From: Branchipolynoe longqiensis
Lineage: Eukaryota > Annelida > Polychaeta > Phyllodocida > Polynoidae
Assembly: GCA_030323885.1 (NCBI GenBank)
Contig: CM059190.1
Coordinates: 82,204,709-82,268,708, forward strand
Reading direction: 5' to 3'
DNA: 64,000 nucleotides
This document shows positions 33,220-44,320 of the stretch, piece by piece. Numbering within the stretch: the stretch's first letter is position 1; each line of letters starts with the position of its first letter. The notes beneath the pieces were generated by a model. That model did no database searches and had not been told where the DNA came from. It saw nothing but the letters and a program-made list of their open reading frames with translations. The translations under genes were made by a program, and so were the position numbers.

Positions 33220-33535
33220 TGGCGTTCTCTGTGGCGGAGTGGTTAGAGTGTTTGACTTTTTTCTAGGTCAGACTCCTAATCTGAGGGTTGGCGGTTTGAT
33301 TCCCCATGCCCCCAGCTCTGCCAATTTGGATTTCCACCGCTGTGTATAACTTACAGCGTCATCAAAGGCCGGTTGCTCTCATACCATGTCTGTGTGGTGT
33401 GGGAGGTTAAAAATCACTTGGGTCGGTAAAAGTGTAGGCTCGGGCTTTCTATCAACCATCAGTGGAGTGGGGAAGACCAGTCGTCTGTGACTGGGATTTC
33501 CCCTGCTTGGGACAACTAATGTACCCAAAAAAATT
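33220..33535 (+). mobile_element. SINE-2, full length
   Basis: The head GTTCTCTGTGGCGGAGTGGT, box B-like GGCGGTTTGATTCCCC and the standard body and tail CTTGGGACAACTAATGTACC. From 33540 to 34135 I see nothing recognisable. Confidence 0.85.
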
Positions 33536-34136
33536 AGAGACAAATAAGTGTTCACACTTCCTGTCTACCATTCGCTATTCGCTATATTGAGGAATGATGA
33601 GATTACCTCCTCAGGTTGCTGGGTAGACATAGAGTGTACTTGTGCAGCTATATGCATCTCTAATATAAACAACGCATCAAATATAATACCCGAATAATAT
33701 TAACAAATGTGTACTTGAGGCCATTGTAAATGACAGGAAGTTGGACATTTCAGGGTTAATTTAAATTTGAGAAACTGGGTCATACAACCTTTTCAGCATG
33801 TTCACGGTCAGACACAGCAGACAATGGGGAGAGCAAAGCGTGAGCCATATAGAACTTTTATTGTTTAATATAAATCTTGTTATAATATAATAACTGTCAT
33901 ATCTTCTGATAATAATGTTGATTTGTGCGGTAGGCCTACTATATTGTGGAAGAAACAAGACTTTGTTATGAGAGGGTAGTAAGTACTTTTTTTATGACGA
34001 TGACAATGCTGAAAATGTTAGATGCCCCTTAGGCCAAATAAAAAGAAAATTGGTGATCGTCCTTTTAAAATAAAAATTGGGTCGAGCAGGCGGTTTTTAT
34101 TTTTGTTTTGTATTTTTGATGTAGACATTATACATA

Positions 34137-34263
34137 ACCAGACGCGATGGCCGAATGACTTGAGCGTCCACCTTCCGTTATGGTAGGTCGTGGGATTTGA
34201 ACTCCTGGGCTCAAATCCTGGCTGAGTCCAACCAATGACTTAGAAATTGATACGAAAGTTGAA
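34137..34263 (+). mobile_element. SINE-1 head fragment
   Basis: CCAGACGCGATGGCCGAATG and CTCAAATCCTGGCTGAGTCC, a diverged tRNA-like head without body. Confidence 0.6.
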
Positions 34264-34666
34264 TTGCTGCTAGTCCAACGTATTTTTAACAGTTACCCAA
34301 AAAAAATACCCAATTAATATACAAATCCGGGACGGGCGATCTTTTCAGGCACAGACACGGACGATCAACAATTTCTATTTTTTATTTGGACTTATTAAAG
34401 AAAACAATTTACATATATATGTATATCGGAGACCGTGCTACCTGTTCGTAGTCAATCCGAATGTAATAATAGAGCAATACAGGTAAGTATATTAGCTGTG
34501 TGTATGTACAAAGCACATTGAACTGTTAACAAACTGACGGTATGTTGATTTGACGAAAAAGATGTCGAAGGTGTCTGTACATGGATTAAAAGTGGGAACC
34601 CACTGTGGAATCTGACGAAAACATGCTGTAAGTTTGTTGATTGGGGACAGCAAAGTTATGAACTAA

Positions 34667-35359
34667 AGGCCCTGCCACACTACGACGTAACAACGTCAAT
34701 GTAGGCAGAACGTGAACAATTTTGAACTTCTCGGCGTAGTATGCAAATTTGGGCACTAGTTGAACGAGGATGCAGTGTAGTGGACGAGAGCGTAACGTTG
34801 GTAAAGCGTAGTGATACCGTCATTCGACGAGAGAGGACAACGTCATTACTCTCACGGAACGTTATGAACGTTATTCCATCGCCAGAAGTACATTACGTGA
34901 CGTTACATACATCATGAGATGGTGGCGAAACGTTGAACGTACGTTGAACGTACGTTCTCCTGACATTCTCCTGACATTCTCCTGATGTTCTCCTGACGTT
35001 CCCATTACGCCGCGTGGACATTTCCCCCCACGGTTTAATGTGGGTCAACGTAGTGGAAGGTAGTTGAACGTAGTGAGCAGCATTTGACTAACGTCCGTTT
35101 AACGTCATTGACGTTCGCTGAACGTGTACAGAACGTACGGCGAATGTAAACCCTTACGTTCGAGGTACGTCAAAGGTTTTGAACATGTCCAAAACCTCGA
35201 CATAACTTGACGTAACATGACGTAATGTGACGTAGCTCGACGTCAGTCTAACGTCATTCTGACATCATCATAACGTAACCCAACGTATATCAACGTAATG
35301 ACGAAAAATGACCACGTTAGGCTCACTTTCGCTCATTACGTCGTAGTGTGACACGGGTA
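34667..35359. mobile_element. Harbinger-like MITE, AACGT interior
   Basis: Ends AGGCCCTGCCACACTACGAC and GTCGTAGTGTGACACGGGTA, next to TAA and TTA. The interior is largely composed of TGAACGTACGTT, GACGTAA and similar words. 693 bases, no ORF of note. Confidence 0.75.
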
Positions 35360-35634
35360 TTAGTTTGCTAATCTACAAAGGAGCTATCCACTTAAGGACA
35401 GCCAATGATTTACTCACTTACTTACCTGCTGCACCAACTGAAACCTACACAACACAGTCACTGAATGGACGGGGTACACTATGTGCAATTACCTGGTATG
35501 CCATTAGGATGTGTGTGTTATTTTGTTGGTGCTTGTTATATACCGACTGACTCATGTATTATAAACACCGTGAGGTCATGAGTATTTATACGTGCAACAT
35601 GTGTTACCGGAACCGTGTTGATTCAGTAAAGATC

Positions 35635-36530
35635 GCAGGCCCGTGTCCAGGATTTGGTTGGGGGTTTCCGGGAAGTGTAGGGAGGGGATTTCCTATTGTG
35701 GAGAGACGGGGGTTTCTAAATGGAGGGAGGGGATTCCAACTAGAGGTAGGGGGGTTCTAACTAGAGGGAGGGGTTCCAACTAGAGGGCGGAGGTTCCAAC
35801 TAGAGGTAGGGGGTTCTAACTAAAGGTAGGGGGTTCCAAGTAGAGGGAGGGTGTTCCAACTGGACGGAGGGGTTCCAATTAGAGCTAGAGGGTTCTAACT
35901 AGAGGTAGGGGGTTCCAACTAGAGGTAGCAGGTTCCAACTAGAGGTAGGGGGTTCCAACTAGAGGTAGGGGGTTCTAACTAGAGGTAGGGGGTTCCAACT
36001 AGAGGTAGGGGGTTCTAACTAGAGGGCGGAGGTTCCAACTAGAGGTAGGGGTTCTAACTAGAGGGAGGGGGTTCCAACTAGAGGTAGGGGGTTCCAACTA
36101 GAGGGAGGGGTTCCAACTAGAGGTAGGGGGTTCCAACTAGAGGTAGGGGGTTCCAACTAGAGGGAAGGGGTTCTAACTAGAGGGCGGAGGTTCCAACTAG
36201 AGGTAGTGGGTCCTAACTAAAGGTAGGGGGTTCCAAGTAGAGGGAGGGGGTTCCAACTGGACGGAGGGAGTTCCAATTAGAGCTAGGGGTTCAAACTAGA
36301 GGTAGCGGGTTCCAACTAGAGGGAGGGGGTTCTAACTAGAGGTAGGGGATTCCAACTAGAGGTAACGGGTTCCAACTAGAGGGAGGGGGTTCTAACTAGA
36401 GGTAGGGGTTTTAATTAGAGGTAGGGGGTTTTAATTAGAGGTAGGGGGTTCCAACTAATGGTAGGGGGTTCCAAATAGAGGTATGGGGTTTTAACCTTGA
36501 GGTAGGAGGTTCCAACTATATGTAAGGACC
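35635..36530 (+). repeat. 20-bp G-rich minisatellite, over 40 copies
   Basis: The unit GGTTCCAACTAGAGGTAGGG recurs with substitutions (TCTAACT, GGGAGG, GGGCGG) over about 900 bases. It is G-rich on the plus strand with runs of 4-5 G in nearly every unit. Confidence 0.95.
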
Positions 36531-36779
36531 ATTTCACAACCTGAAATAATCATAGTAATTTCCCAAATTCCCACTGGTTCCCATTATTTAACTTTTTTGT
36601 GTGCTTGAGGTGGGGATCCGGAACTGATTGTGGCTGGGGGTCCGAAAACCCTGGATCTCATTAACCCTCCCCCCCACTCCCTAGCTACGGGCCTGGGTAG
36701 TCCTAGTTCCGCTTGTCACTCATCAAGGACTTGATGCTGTCACCGCGCACAGTGGGTTGTAGTTACGGCTTAAAAGGGG

Positions 36780-37480
36780 GAAGGTGGGAGGAGGTAGTGA
36801 AGAATCATAAAGTAGTTTTCTTTCAAGTGACAGATTCACGGAACAGTCTCCCAGACCAAGTGCTTGAAGCACGAATGGTTGAAGCATTTGCGAGAAGGCT
36901 GGATAAACACAAAGACCCTATATTACTAAGACGGCTCACTCAGCCTGTACTGTGTAATCAAAATGATCAAACCCACCACTTGGTGTGCTGGCTGTTCTCT
37001 TGGTTAAACATGTGTACTATTATATGTATAAATGTATATATATGAATGTGAAAGATTGCATGTGCTATATTATATGTATAAATGTATATATGAATGTGAA
37101 AGATGTGTGATGATGGTGATGCTGATGATGATGTGTCTTTGTTCATAGCAATTTCATATTGATGTGTATTCATACTTACCTATCTCAGGTATAATATAAT
37201 TGTATGTGTTTACATGTGAAACACCAACCAGCAGCCGGGCTGATCAAACCCACCACAAGGTGGCACTGCGAAATTAACATTACCATGGGAGAGATAGGGA
37301 GTGAGCTGTCTTAGTATTATAGGGTCTTTGATAAACATTAGGGAGAGGACACCCACAATTATATGACTTCAGGGCTCTGTCCACCTCCATATGTGTGCAC
37401 AAAAATAATTATTTTTGTACCATAACGAGCTGGCATTAGAGGCCCAATAGTGCCTAGATCAGTCAGAAGAGGATCTGTAA
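36780..37480 (+). pseudogene. LINE ORF2 C-terminal fragment split by a hAT-like MITE
   Basis: It reads VVFFQVTDSRNSLPDQVLEA then RMVEAFARRLDKH, is broken by the MITE at 36910-37329, and resumes RGHPQLYDFRALST. It is the same family as 15290-15600, whose uninterrupted copy shows the original joint. Confidence 0.7.
36910..37329. mobile_element. hAT-like MITE, family A, second copy
   Basis: Ends CAAAGACCCTATATTACTAAG and CTTAGTATTATAGGGTCTTT, flanked by a perfect 8-bp duplication GATAAACA (36902-36909, 37330-37337). Confidence 0.85.
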
Positions 37481-38035
37481 GTTAACTCATAAGTTATGAT
37501 AGAGGAAGTGATATCTTAGTAGGTACATGGTAAATATTTAATGGGGAAATTTGCACTGCAATATAGAGTAGAAACAAATGGATGGCAAAAACCATTCGAA
37601 GTTGGCTTTAGGTGAAATACACAGTCAGAGGTCCGAAGTGAATTTAGCAGATAGATTCCATAGTGAAGAGTATGGAGGGGGAGGGGTGGTGGTTGGGGTA
37701 TTCTATGCCCAGCTTCCACTGTGCAAGCTGTAGCTGTGACCCACGTGGTGGATCCCAGCTACAGTTCTTCCTGAGCGACCAGCAGAACTTGGAATACACA
37801 TATTGAACAGTGGATATATCGAAAACTATTTCTAACCATCATACATTACTTGGCATACATTACCTGCAAAACTAAATTCTGAAATTAAAAGCAAGTCCTA
37901 ATATATAAAATAGTTGACAAGTAAACCATTATCATTCACAACCATCAGTGAGTAAGTTTGTCAATGATCTCTGAAATGAATACTCACCCCGGACAGAGCA
38001 ACCTTATTTTTGTGTTATCGGTGATTAAGCTTGGT

Positions 38036-38262
38036 TGGTTGGGAAATCAGGCCATCGGCACCATGACCCGATACCCCCTTCAGTCGCATTATCCTGACAC
38101 TGAGCTAACCTGTCCTTGTCTTATCCTATTAATGCCAACTGGCAGGCTAGGAAGCGACAAGTATCAATTTTATAAGTCATTGGTTTGACTCGACCAGGAA
38201 CCAAACTCCCTATGTCACACACACGAGGCCTGCGCTGAACCGATTTGTCCAGCGGGCCCGGA
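38036..38262 (-). mobile_element. SINE-1, 5' part
   Basis: Body from GGAAATCAGGCCATCGGCAC to a diverged head. The interval 37480-38035 has no recognised content. Confidence 0.7.
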
Positions 38263-38426
38263 CACTCTACAATAAGTAAGAGATGCCTGATACACACATC
38301 ATGCAATGTATATCCTGGGTGAATTTTGTTCCATAGAATGTCAACTTTCGAATTACGGTATCCCAAAAGCCTCTAAAGCAACCGCTTTAAAAATCTGGTC
38401 ATGTGTATGTTAACACACTTTCCTTA

Positions 38427-38887
38427 AGCGCCTGTCACACCTTACCGGATTGAGTACCGGACACCACCAGGCAAAGAATTGTCTAGTGCGGTGTTATGTG
38501 GTGACAAAAAGTATCGAAATGTACCGAAATGGAGCGTAATTGGGTCAATTGCCGCCGGGCGACTGGATAAGTACCATAGATGTACCGTACACATGTACCG
38601 GATGAGAACCGGCCAAGAACCGGACATGTAACGGACTGGTACCGGACATGTACCGGACAAAACGGACAAACCAGACACCAACCGGACACTAACGGATGGG
38701 TACCGGACATGTACGGATGGATACCGGACATACCGGACACCAACCGGACACGTCAGTCCGGCGGTGTGCGGAGACACTGCCGGACACCACCGGACACCGC
38801 CAGATGGGTACCGGACATGTACCGGACATTGCTGTATTTCACCGGACAGTGTCCGGTACCCCAGTGCGGTAAGGTGTGACTGGGCCT
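38427..38887. mobile_element. Harbinger-like MITE, ACCGGAC interior
   Basis: Ends AGCGCCTGTCACACCTTACC and GGTAAGGTGTGACTGGGCCT, flanked by TTA on both sides. The terminal word TTACCGGA..GAGTACCGGAC is echoed through the interior as ACCGGACATGTACCGGAC, GTACCGG and CACCGGACA, over 25 times in both orientations. Confidence 0.85.
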
Positions 38888-39179
38888 TTACGAGGACATA
38901 CCAGACCTCATAAAGATTTCCTATTCTAGATATATTAACACATCATACATTATATATCGTGGATACATTTTGAGCATACAGGCACACCATGTGACCCCAT
39001 ATAAACATATAATTACTATCTCATATGTGAATTTCCAAACTATATCACATATAAGTCTTGGAATGATGAATAATATCATCGTTTAGGCTGACTTGAACTA
39101 ACTAGCTGCCGATGACGATATCAGACTACATTATACATATATTGTAAATCATTCTATTGTCACATGGTCCGAAGACCAG

Positions 39180-39510
39180 TGCCACGAAGCTGACACAATA
39201 TGGTGCCACCTTAATGTGCAGTCTACCTGGCCATTCGCACTTAAGTGTGCGGTCTACCTTCACTTTTACACTTCGGCGTACGTACAGTCTGTTTAGCTAA
39301 TCCTAAACCTTAACCTTAACCCTAACCGTTGAAATGTATGTTGATTGGCCAGCCAGCAGATAAATGTACATTAAAACCGTAACCGCTAACCCCTATATTC
39401 AATTTGATGAGGATATTGGTCACAAAACCAGCTGACGTCTCGGTAGACATATTAGGTCAGTTCACAGTGTACATCCACTACGGATACTGCAGTAGACCGC
39501 ACACTAAATT
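39180..39510. repeat. Repeat with telomere-like CCTTAACCCTAACC, copy 1
   Basis: CCTAAACCTTAACCTTAACCCTAACC at 39302-39328 (two short runs) is followed by CAATTTGATGAGGATATTGG and CACAAAACCAGCTGA. The same order occurs at 41165-41330 on the other side of exon 9. Confidence 0.65.
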
Positions 39511-39607
39511 AACACCCAACAAATACAATTTTAATGGATACATTTTCTTCTTTTTAATCCATAAAAAGCACCACGTGACCTCATTATGAACAGCACTGGG
39601 CACTCAC

Positions 39608-39795
39608 GTTGAGCTTGACGTAGCAGGTGAGTGTCTTGAGGTCCTCGAAGCCTTCGCCGACCATGTCGATCTGGTTGCAGTCTGAGGTGACGCCGTCACA
39701 ACACTGAGGCTCGTTGATGAGCAGCAGCAGCGGCCATGCCCTGTGCTGGAAGCTGCAATCCTTACCGCGGTATTTTGGTCCACACAGGCAGGTGC
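39608..39795 (-). CDS. Exon 9: second half of EGF and start of VWDE-like module
   Basis: The 188-base exon is phase 1-0, with acceptor TCCCTCCGTCAG and donor CTCAAC|GTGAGT. It reads TCLCGPKYRGKDCS, giving EGF cysteines 4-6 (C.C...Y.G.DC). Then follow WPLLLLINEPQCCDGVTSDC and NQIDMVGEGFEDLKTLTCYV. The CD....C..I...G.GF...LTC pattern after an EGF is what VWDE-type proteins show after their DCS. A minisatellite begins about 40 bases upstream of the acceptor (39830 onward), so the pyrimidine tract sits between the array and the exon. Confidence 0.88.
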
Positions 39796-39829
39796 CTGAC
39801 GGAGGGAGGGAGGGAGGAATGGTTAAAAA

Positions 39830-41100
39830 AAAAACTAACAGTGACTAGCCCAACTATGTGTTGAACGAGGAGATATGTTTAAAAAAAAACTGACAGCGAC
39901 TGTTCATCTGTGTGTGTGTGTTTGTTGAGGAGAACTAATTAAATACTGACATTGACAGTCAATCTGTTGGTTTAGCGAGGAGATATGGTAAAACAAAACT
40001 GACAGCGACTGTCCATCTGTGTGTGTGTTTGTTGAGGAGAACTAATCAAATACTGACATTGACAGTCCATCTGTTGGTTTAGCGAGGAGATATGGTAAAA
40101 AAAACTGACAGTGACTGTTCATCTGTGTGTGTGTTTGTTGAGGAGAACTAATTAAATACTGACATTGACAGTCCATCTGTTGGTTTAGCGAGGAGATATG
40201 GTAAAACAAACTGACAGTGACTGTACATCTGTGTGTGTGTTTGTTGAGAACTAATCAAATACTGACAGTGACTGTCAATATGCTGGTTTAGCGAGGAGTT
40301 ATGGTAACAAAAACTGACAGCGACTGCGCAATTATGTGTGGAACGAGGAGATATGGTAAAACACTGACAGCGACTGTTCATCTGTGTGTGTGTGTGTTTG
40401 TTGAGAACTAATAAAATACTGACAGTGACTGTCAATATGCTGGTTTAGTGAGGAGTTATGGTAGCAAAAACTGACAGCGACTGCACAACTATGTGTGGAA
40501 CGAGGAGATATGGTAAAACACTGACAGTGACTGTTCATCTGTGTGTGTGTGTGTTTGTTGAGAACTAATAAAATACTGACAGTGACTGTCTATATTTTGT
40601 TTTAGCGAGGAGATATGGTAAAAAAAAAACTGTCAGCGACTGTTCATCTGGGTGTGTGTTCGTTGAGGAGAACTAATAAAATATTGGCAGTGACTGCGTG
40701 CCATCTATGGCAGTATGGATTTAACGAGGAGATATAGTAAAAAAACTGACAGTGACTGTATATATTTTGGTTTAGCGAGGAGATATGGTAAAAAAAAAAC
40801 TGCCAGCGACTGTTCATCTGGGTGTGTGTTTGTTGAGGAGAACTACTAAAATATTGACAGTGACTGCGTGCCATCTATGGCAGTATGAATTTAACGAGGA
40901 GATATAGTAAAAAAAACTGACAGTGACTGCCCATCTGTTTGAGTATGTTGAGAACTAATAAAACATTGACAGCAACTGCACCATCTGTGGGCTTAGCGAG
41001 GAGATGTGGTAACAAACTGACGGCAACTGCCCATCTGTGGGTTTAATGAGGACATGTGGTAAAATACTGACAACGACTGCCCATCTGATTGTGTGTTGAG
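39830..41100. repeat. Minisatellite in the intron before exon 9
   Basis: Interspersed units ACTGACAGCGACTGT.CATCTG, TTTAGCGAGGAGATATGGTA and TGTTGAGGAGAACTAAT form a higher-order repeat of roughly 110-120 bases over 1.27 kb. It stops about 35 bases short of the exon 9 acceptor. Confidence 0.9.
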
Positions 41101-41164
41101 AAGAATTCGGTACACCTCTCATATGATCTGTGTTTGGCTCCGTTTAAAATTACCTAATATTAAG

Positions 41165-41330
41165 CAGAATCGACTTACTTAACTCTAAACGTAACCTTAA
41201 CCTTAACCCTAACCCCTAACCCTAATATTCAATTTGAGGAGGATAATGGTCACAAAACCAGCTGAGTTCTCGGAAGACAGATCAGGTAATTTCATAGTGT
41301 AGGCTACACTGCAGATACTGCGGTATCACT
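41165..41330. repeat. Repeat with telomere-like CCCTAACC, copy 2
   Basis: AACCTTAACCTTAACCC and CTAACCCCTAACCC lie at 41190-41222, followed by CAATTTGAGGAGGATAATGG and CACAAAACCAGCTGA as in copy 1. Confidence 0.65.
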
Positions 41331-41369
41331 TAGGTTAGGGTTTAAATTTCCCACTTTAAGTGAAGTACA

Positions 41370-42425
41370 ATGTTCTCTTTCTCTCCATTACCCCTGGTAA
41401 CAGAAACAAAAAGCAGTTCTCTTTCCCTCCATCACCCCTGGTAACAGAAAAAAAACAGTTCTGTTTATTCCCATCACCCCCGGTAACAGAAAAAAAACCT
41501 GTGTTCTGTTTCTTCCCATCACCCCCGGTAACAGAAAAAAAAAAGTTCTCTTTCTCTCCATCACCCTCGGTAACAGAGAAAAAACAGTTCTGTTTCTCTC
41601 CATTACCACCGGTAACAGAAAAAACCTACTTCTGTTTCTCTCCATTACACTCGGTAACAGAACAAAAAACAGTTCTGTTTCTCTCCATTACCACCAGTAA
41701 CAGAAAAACCTAGTTCTCTTTCTCTCCATTACACCCGGTAACAGACAAAAACACCGTTCTGTTTCTCTCCATTACACTCGGTAACAGAAAAAACCCAGTT
41801 CTGTTTCTCTCCATTACCACCGGTAACAGAAAAAACCCAGTTCTGTTTCTCTCCATTACACTCGGTAACAGAAAGAAAACAGTTCTGTTTCTCTCCATTA
41901 CACCCGGTAACAGACAAAAACACCGTTCTGTTTCTGTCCATTACCCCCGGTAACAGAAAGAAACCCAGTTCTGTTTCTCTCCATTACCCCCGGTAACAGA
42001 CAAAAAACAGTTCTGTTTCTCTCCATTACCCCTGGTAACAGAAAAAACCCAGTTCTGTTTCTCTCCATTACCCCTGGTAACAGAAAGAAAAAAACAGTTC
42101 TGTTTCTCTCCATTACCCCCGGTAACAGACAACAAACAGTTCTGTTTCTCTCCATTACCCCCGGTAACAGAAAAAAAAAACATTTCTGTTTCTCTCCATT
42201 ACCCCAGGTCACAGAAAAAATAAACCCAGCTCCACATCATCCCTGGTAACAGAAAAAAAAACAGTTCTTTCTCTCTATCAGCCCCACTAACATACAAAAG
42301 AAACCAAGTTCTCTCTCTCCATCACCAGAGGTAACAGAACAAAAACAGGTATCTTTCTCCATCCCACCCGGTAGCAGAAAGATAACCAGCTCTCTCTCTC
42401 CATCACCCTTGGCAACAACAAAATC
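41370..42425. repeat. ~41-bp minisatellite beside exon 8
   Basis: The unit CAGTTCTGTTTCTCTCCATT ACCCCCGGTAACAGAAAAAAC (written in two parts) repeats more than 20 times. It ends about 30 bases beyond the donor of exon 8. ORFs on both strands are artefacts of the repeat. Confidence 0.95.
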
Positions 42426-42456
42426 AACCACACCAAAACAATCACATTGCACTTAC

Positions 42457-42664
42457 CTGCCAAGCAGAATCCATTGCCGCTACAGTCGTTGGGACACAGC
42501 GTGGTGAGCAACAGTGAGGTGGTGAGGCCGGAGAGGGGGTCCGTGACATGCTGAGACACGACAGTCCGTCCATGTGCCTCCACCTCCCCCTGCACCAGCA
42601 GCAGGGCCAGCCGGGCCGCAGCCGACAGCGACAGCCTAACGCCCCCGCCCATCCCTGAGAGCTC
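42457..42664 (-). CDS. Exon 8: Ala/Leu-rich segment and first half of the EGF-like domain
   Basis: The 208-base exon is phase 0-1, with acceptor TCTTTCTACAG and donor TTGGCAG|GTAAGT. It begins ELSGMGGGVRLSLSAAARLA, passes through LLLVQGEVEAHGRTVVSQHV, and ends in CPNDCSGNGFCLAG, the first three cysteines of an EGF-like domain (C...C....G.C). The remaining three cysteines are on exon 9. The hydrophobic run AARLALLLVQ is short and broken and I do not read it as a membrane span. The region carrying its 3' splice site (GCAATCTTTCTACAGGAG) is repeated twice more in the upstream intron, see findings. Confidence 0.88.
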
Positions 42665-43425
42665 CTGTAGAAAGATTGCAATGCTTCTGGTTAATATTAC
42701 GTCATATTAAACCTTGTGTCGTATTTACATGTTTACAACGAAAACAAATGGTACATAATTTATTCTTCTAAATACGCCATCGCCGCTCCCTCCACTCGCA
42801 GGCCTCCTGAAGAAAGATTGTAAAGGGGCTGTCACATTAGGGTTTTTTGCGGGAGCGTATGGCGGCGTAGGCGCATTACATCATATACGTCGGCATACGC
42901 TGTATACGCTACTCATATGCTACGCATACGCTACTCATACGCCGCCAGGTGACGGCTTATGTGAAGCGTATGAGGCATACGCCGCCATACGCTTTCATAA
43001 ATCCGTCCATCCACATTTTTTTGTGCATGCTCAAAAAATCTCGACCTATGAGGGCGTATGGCCCATACCATCAAAAAATGTCACAGCACACTCGCATACA
43101 CTCCTCGTACGCTCCTCGTAGGTTCCACATATGCTCAAAACCACCCGAAAGGTCACAAAATGTCATCATAGGCCGGCACGCGCAGGACCTACATAGGTTT
43201 TCAATACGCTCCCGCCATACACCGTAATGTGACAGGGCCTTAATGCTTCTCCTTAATATTAGGTCATTTAAAACCTTTTGTTGTATGTACTTGTTTACAA
43301 TGAAAACAAATGGTACATCATTTATTCTTCTAAATACACCGTCGCTGCTCCCGCCACTCGTAGAGGCCTCCTGAAGAAAGATTGCAATGCTTCTGCTTAA
43401 TATTAGGTCATATTAAACCTTGTGT
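42661..43425 (-). repeat. Tandem copies of the exon 8 3' splice-site region
   Basis: On the minus strand GCAATCTTTCTACAGGAG (real site, 42665) is matched by CAATCTTTCTTCAGGAGGCC at about 42802 and GCAATCTTTCTTCAGGAGGC at about 43372. The ~160 bases between (AATGGTACATAATTTATTC etc.) are also repeated. A Harbinger-like MITE sits inside one copy (42824-43240). The decoys continue into GAGTGG.GGGAGC.GCGA, purine-rich like the real exon start. Confidence 0.8.
42824..43240. mobile_element. Harbinger-like MITE, GCATACGC interior
   Basis: Ends AGGGGCTGTCACATTAGGG and the partner CCGTAATGTGACAGGGCCT, with TAA on both sides (42821-42823, 43241-43243). The interior is filled with CGCATACGCT and GCGTATGGCGG words, present already in the first 40 bases. 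Confidence 0.85.
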
Positions 43426-43439
43426 CATATTTAACAAAA

Positions 43440-44320
43440 CAGGTCCACAATGGTAGAAATGGGCCCGTTTGTTGGACGCCTGGAACTTGACCCTCACGGT
43501 GTAGACCCCCCAAGCAAGCAGGGGAACAAGTATGCTTGCTTCTTTCAGTTCTTTATTTGCTCTCCGCTCACTGCTTACACCAGGAGAGCGGACTGAGGGA
43601 GCTCCAGAGGTAAGCTATTCTGCGCAGAAGGAAGGGACGTCACACAACCGGTCTCCTGACAAGGGGGTTGCTGGGGGCGGACTGAGCAGTTCCTATCTTG
43701 CATCTTCTGATGGTGACCATCTGTGTGGTGTGAACAATTCTCCTCTCTCCAAGAAAAAGACACTTATAAACAATAGTTATTAGTGGCTGGGAGAGAGGTT
43801 GCCAGGTCAGCACAAGGGAGACAGAGCATTTACTGTTTCGCTTCTTCACCTATTTCTAGTAATAACTTAACATCATTTGTTATTTTATAACACAGTTATT
43901 TACTTATAGATTTAGGCACTGCGCAGGAGATACAAAGATATTTGTAAGGCTTTGCCTCCTGTTCTGTTGGATTTCATGTTGACTTCTATAAGATCTTGAT
44001 TTTCATCGGTACACATGTGGTGTCTGGTGAGAATCTGGGGATGGGGGGGGAGGGGGGGGGGGAGTGTAGTAGTCCAGACATGAGCTCCACTACATTATGG
44101 TGGCAGCAAGGACTGCTCCGTCACCATTGCAGTTTACTGCATTAGGTGTCAGTATGGTAGCTGCCGGGCAGCGCCATGACAGGGCTGCCATCTGCTGCAT
44201 GTGGCTAGCATAACCTCCGCTGAGGAAGTTGACGTGGGACCTGTCAGGGCCAAGGCGGGTCACTTGATCGTGGATGCCGCAGTCAGTGGAGAGCAAATAA
44301 AGATGTGAAAGAAGCAAGAG
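43440..44320. mobile_element. Inverted pair of unclassified repeat arms beside the recombinase
   Basis: GGGCCCGTTTGTTGGACGCC...AAGCAAGCAGG to CTTTATTTGCTCTCC.CTCACTGC on the plus strand (43465-43575) recurs inverted at 44280-44400. Each arm can be read as GPFVGR.(D/E)LDPH.V(E/D)PPSKQ. Between them is a G-rich run (44040-44070). The arms flank or abut a tyrosine recombinase fragment and may be its inverted repeats, as in DIRS-like elements; this is inference. Confidence 0.45.

Noticed and set aside
39299..39330. True telomere or subtelomere
   Set aside because: There are only a few degenerate units and the tract lies in an intron, with a second copy 1.9 kb away in the same repeat.
41360..42212. 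Several 60-120 codon ORFs with a RNRTVFFLLPGVME-like repeat
   Set aside because: They arise from the ~41-bp minisatellite and shift frame between units.
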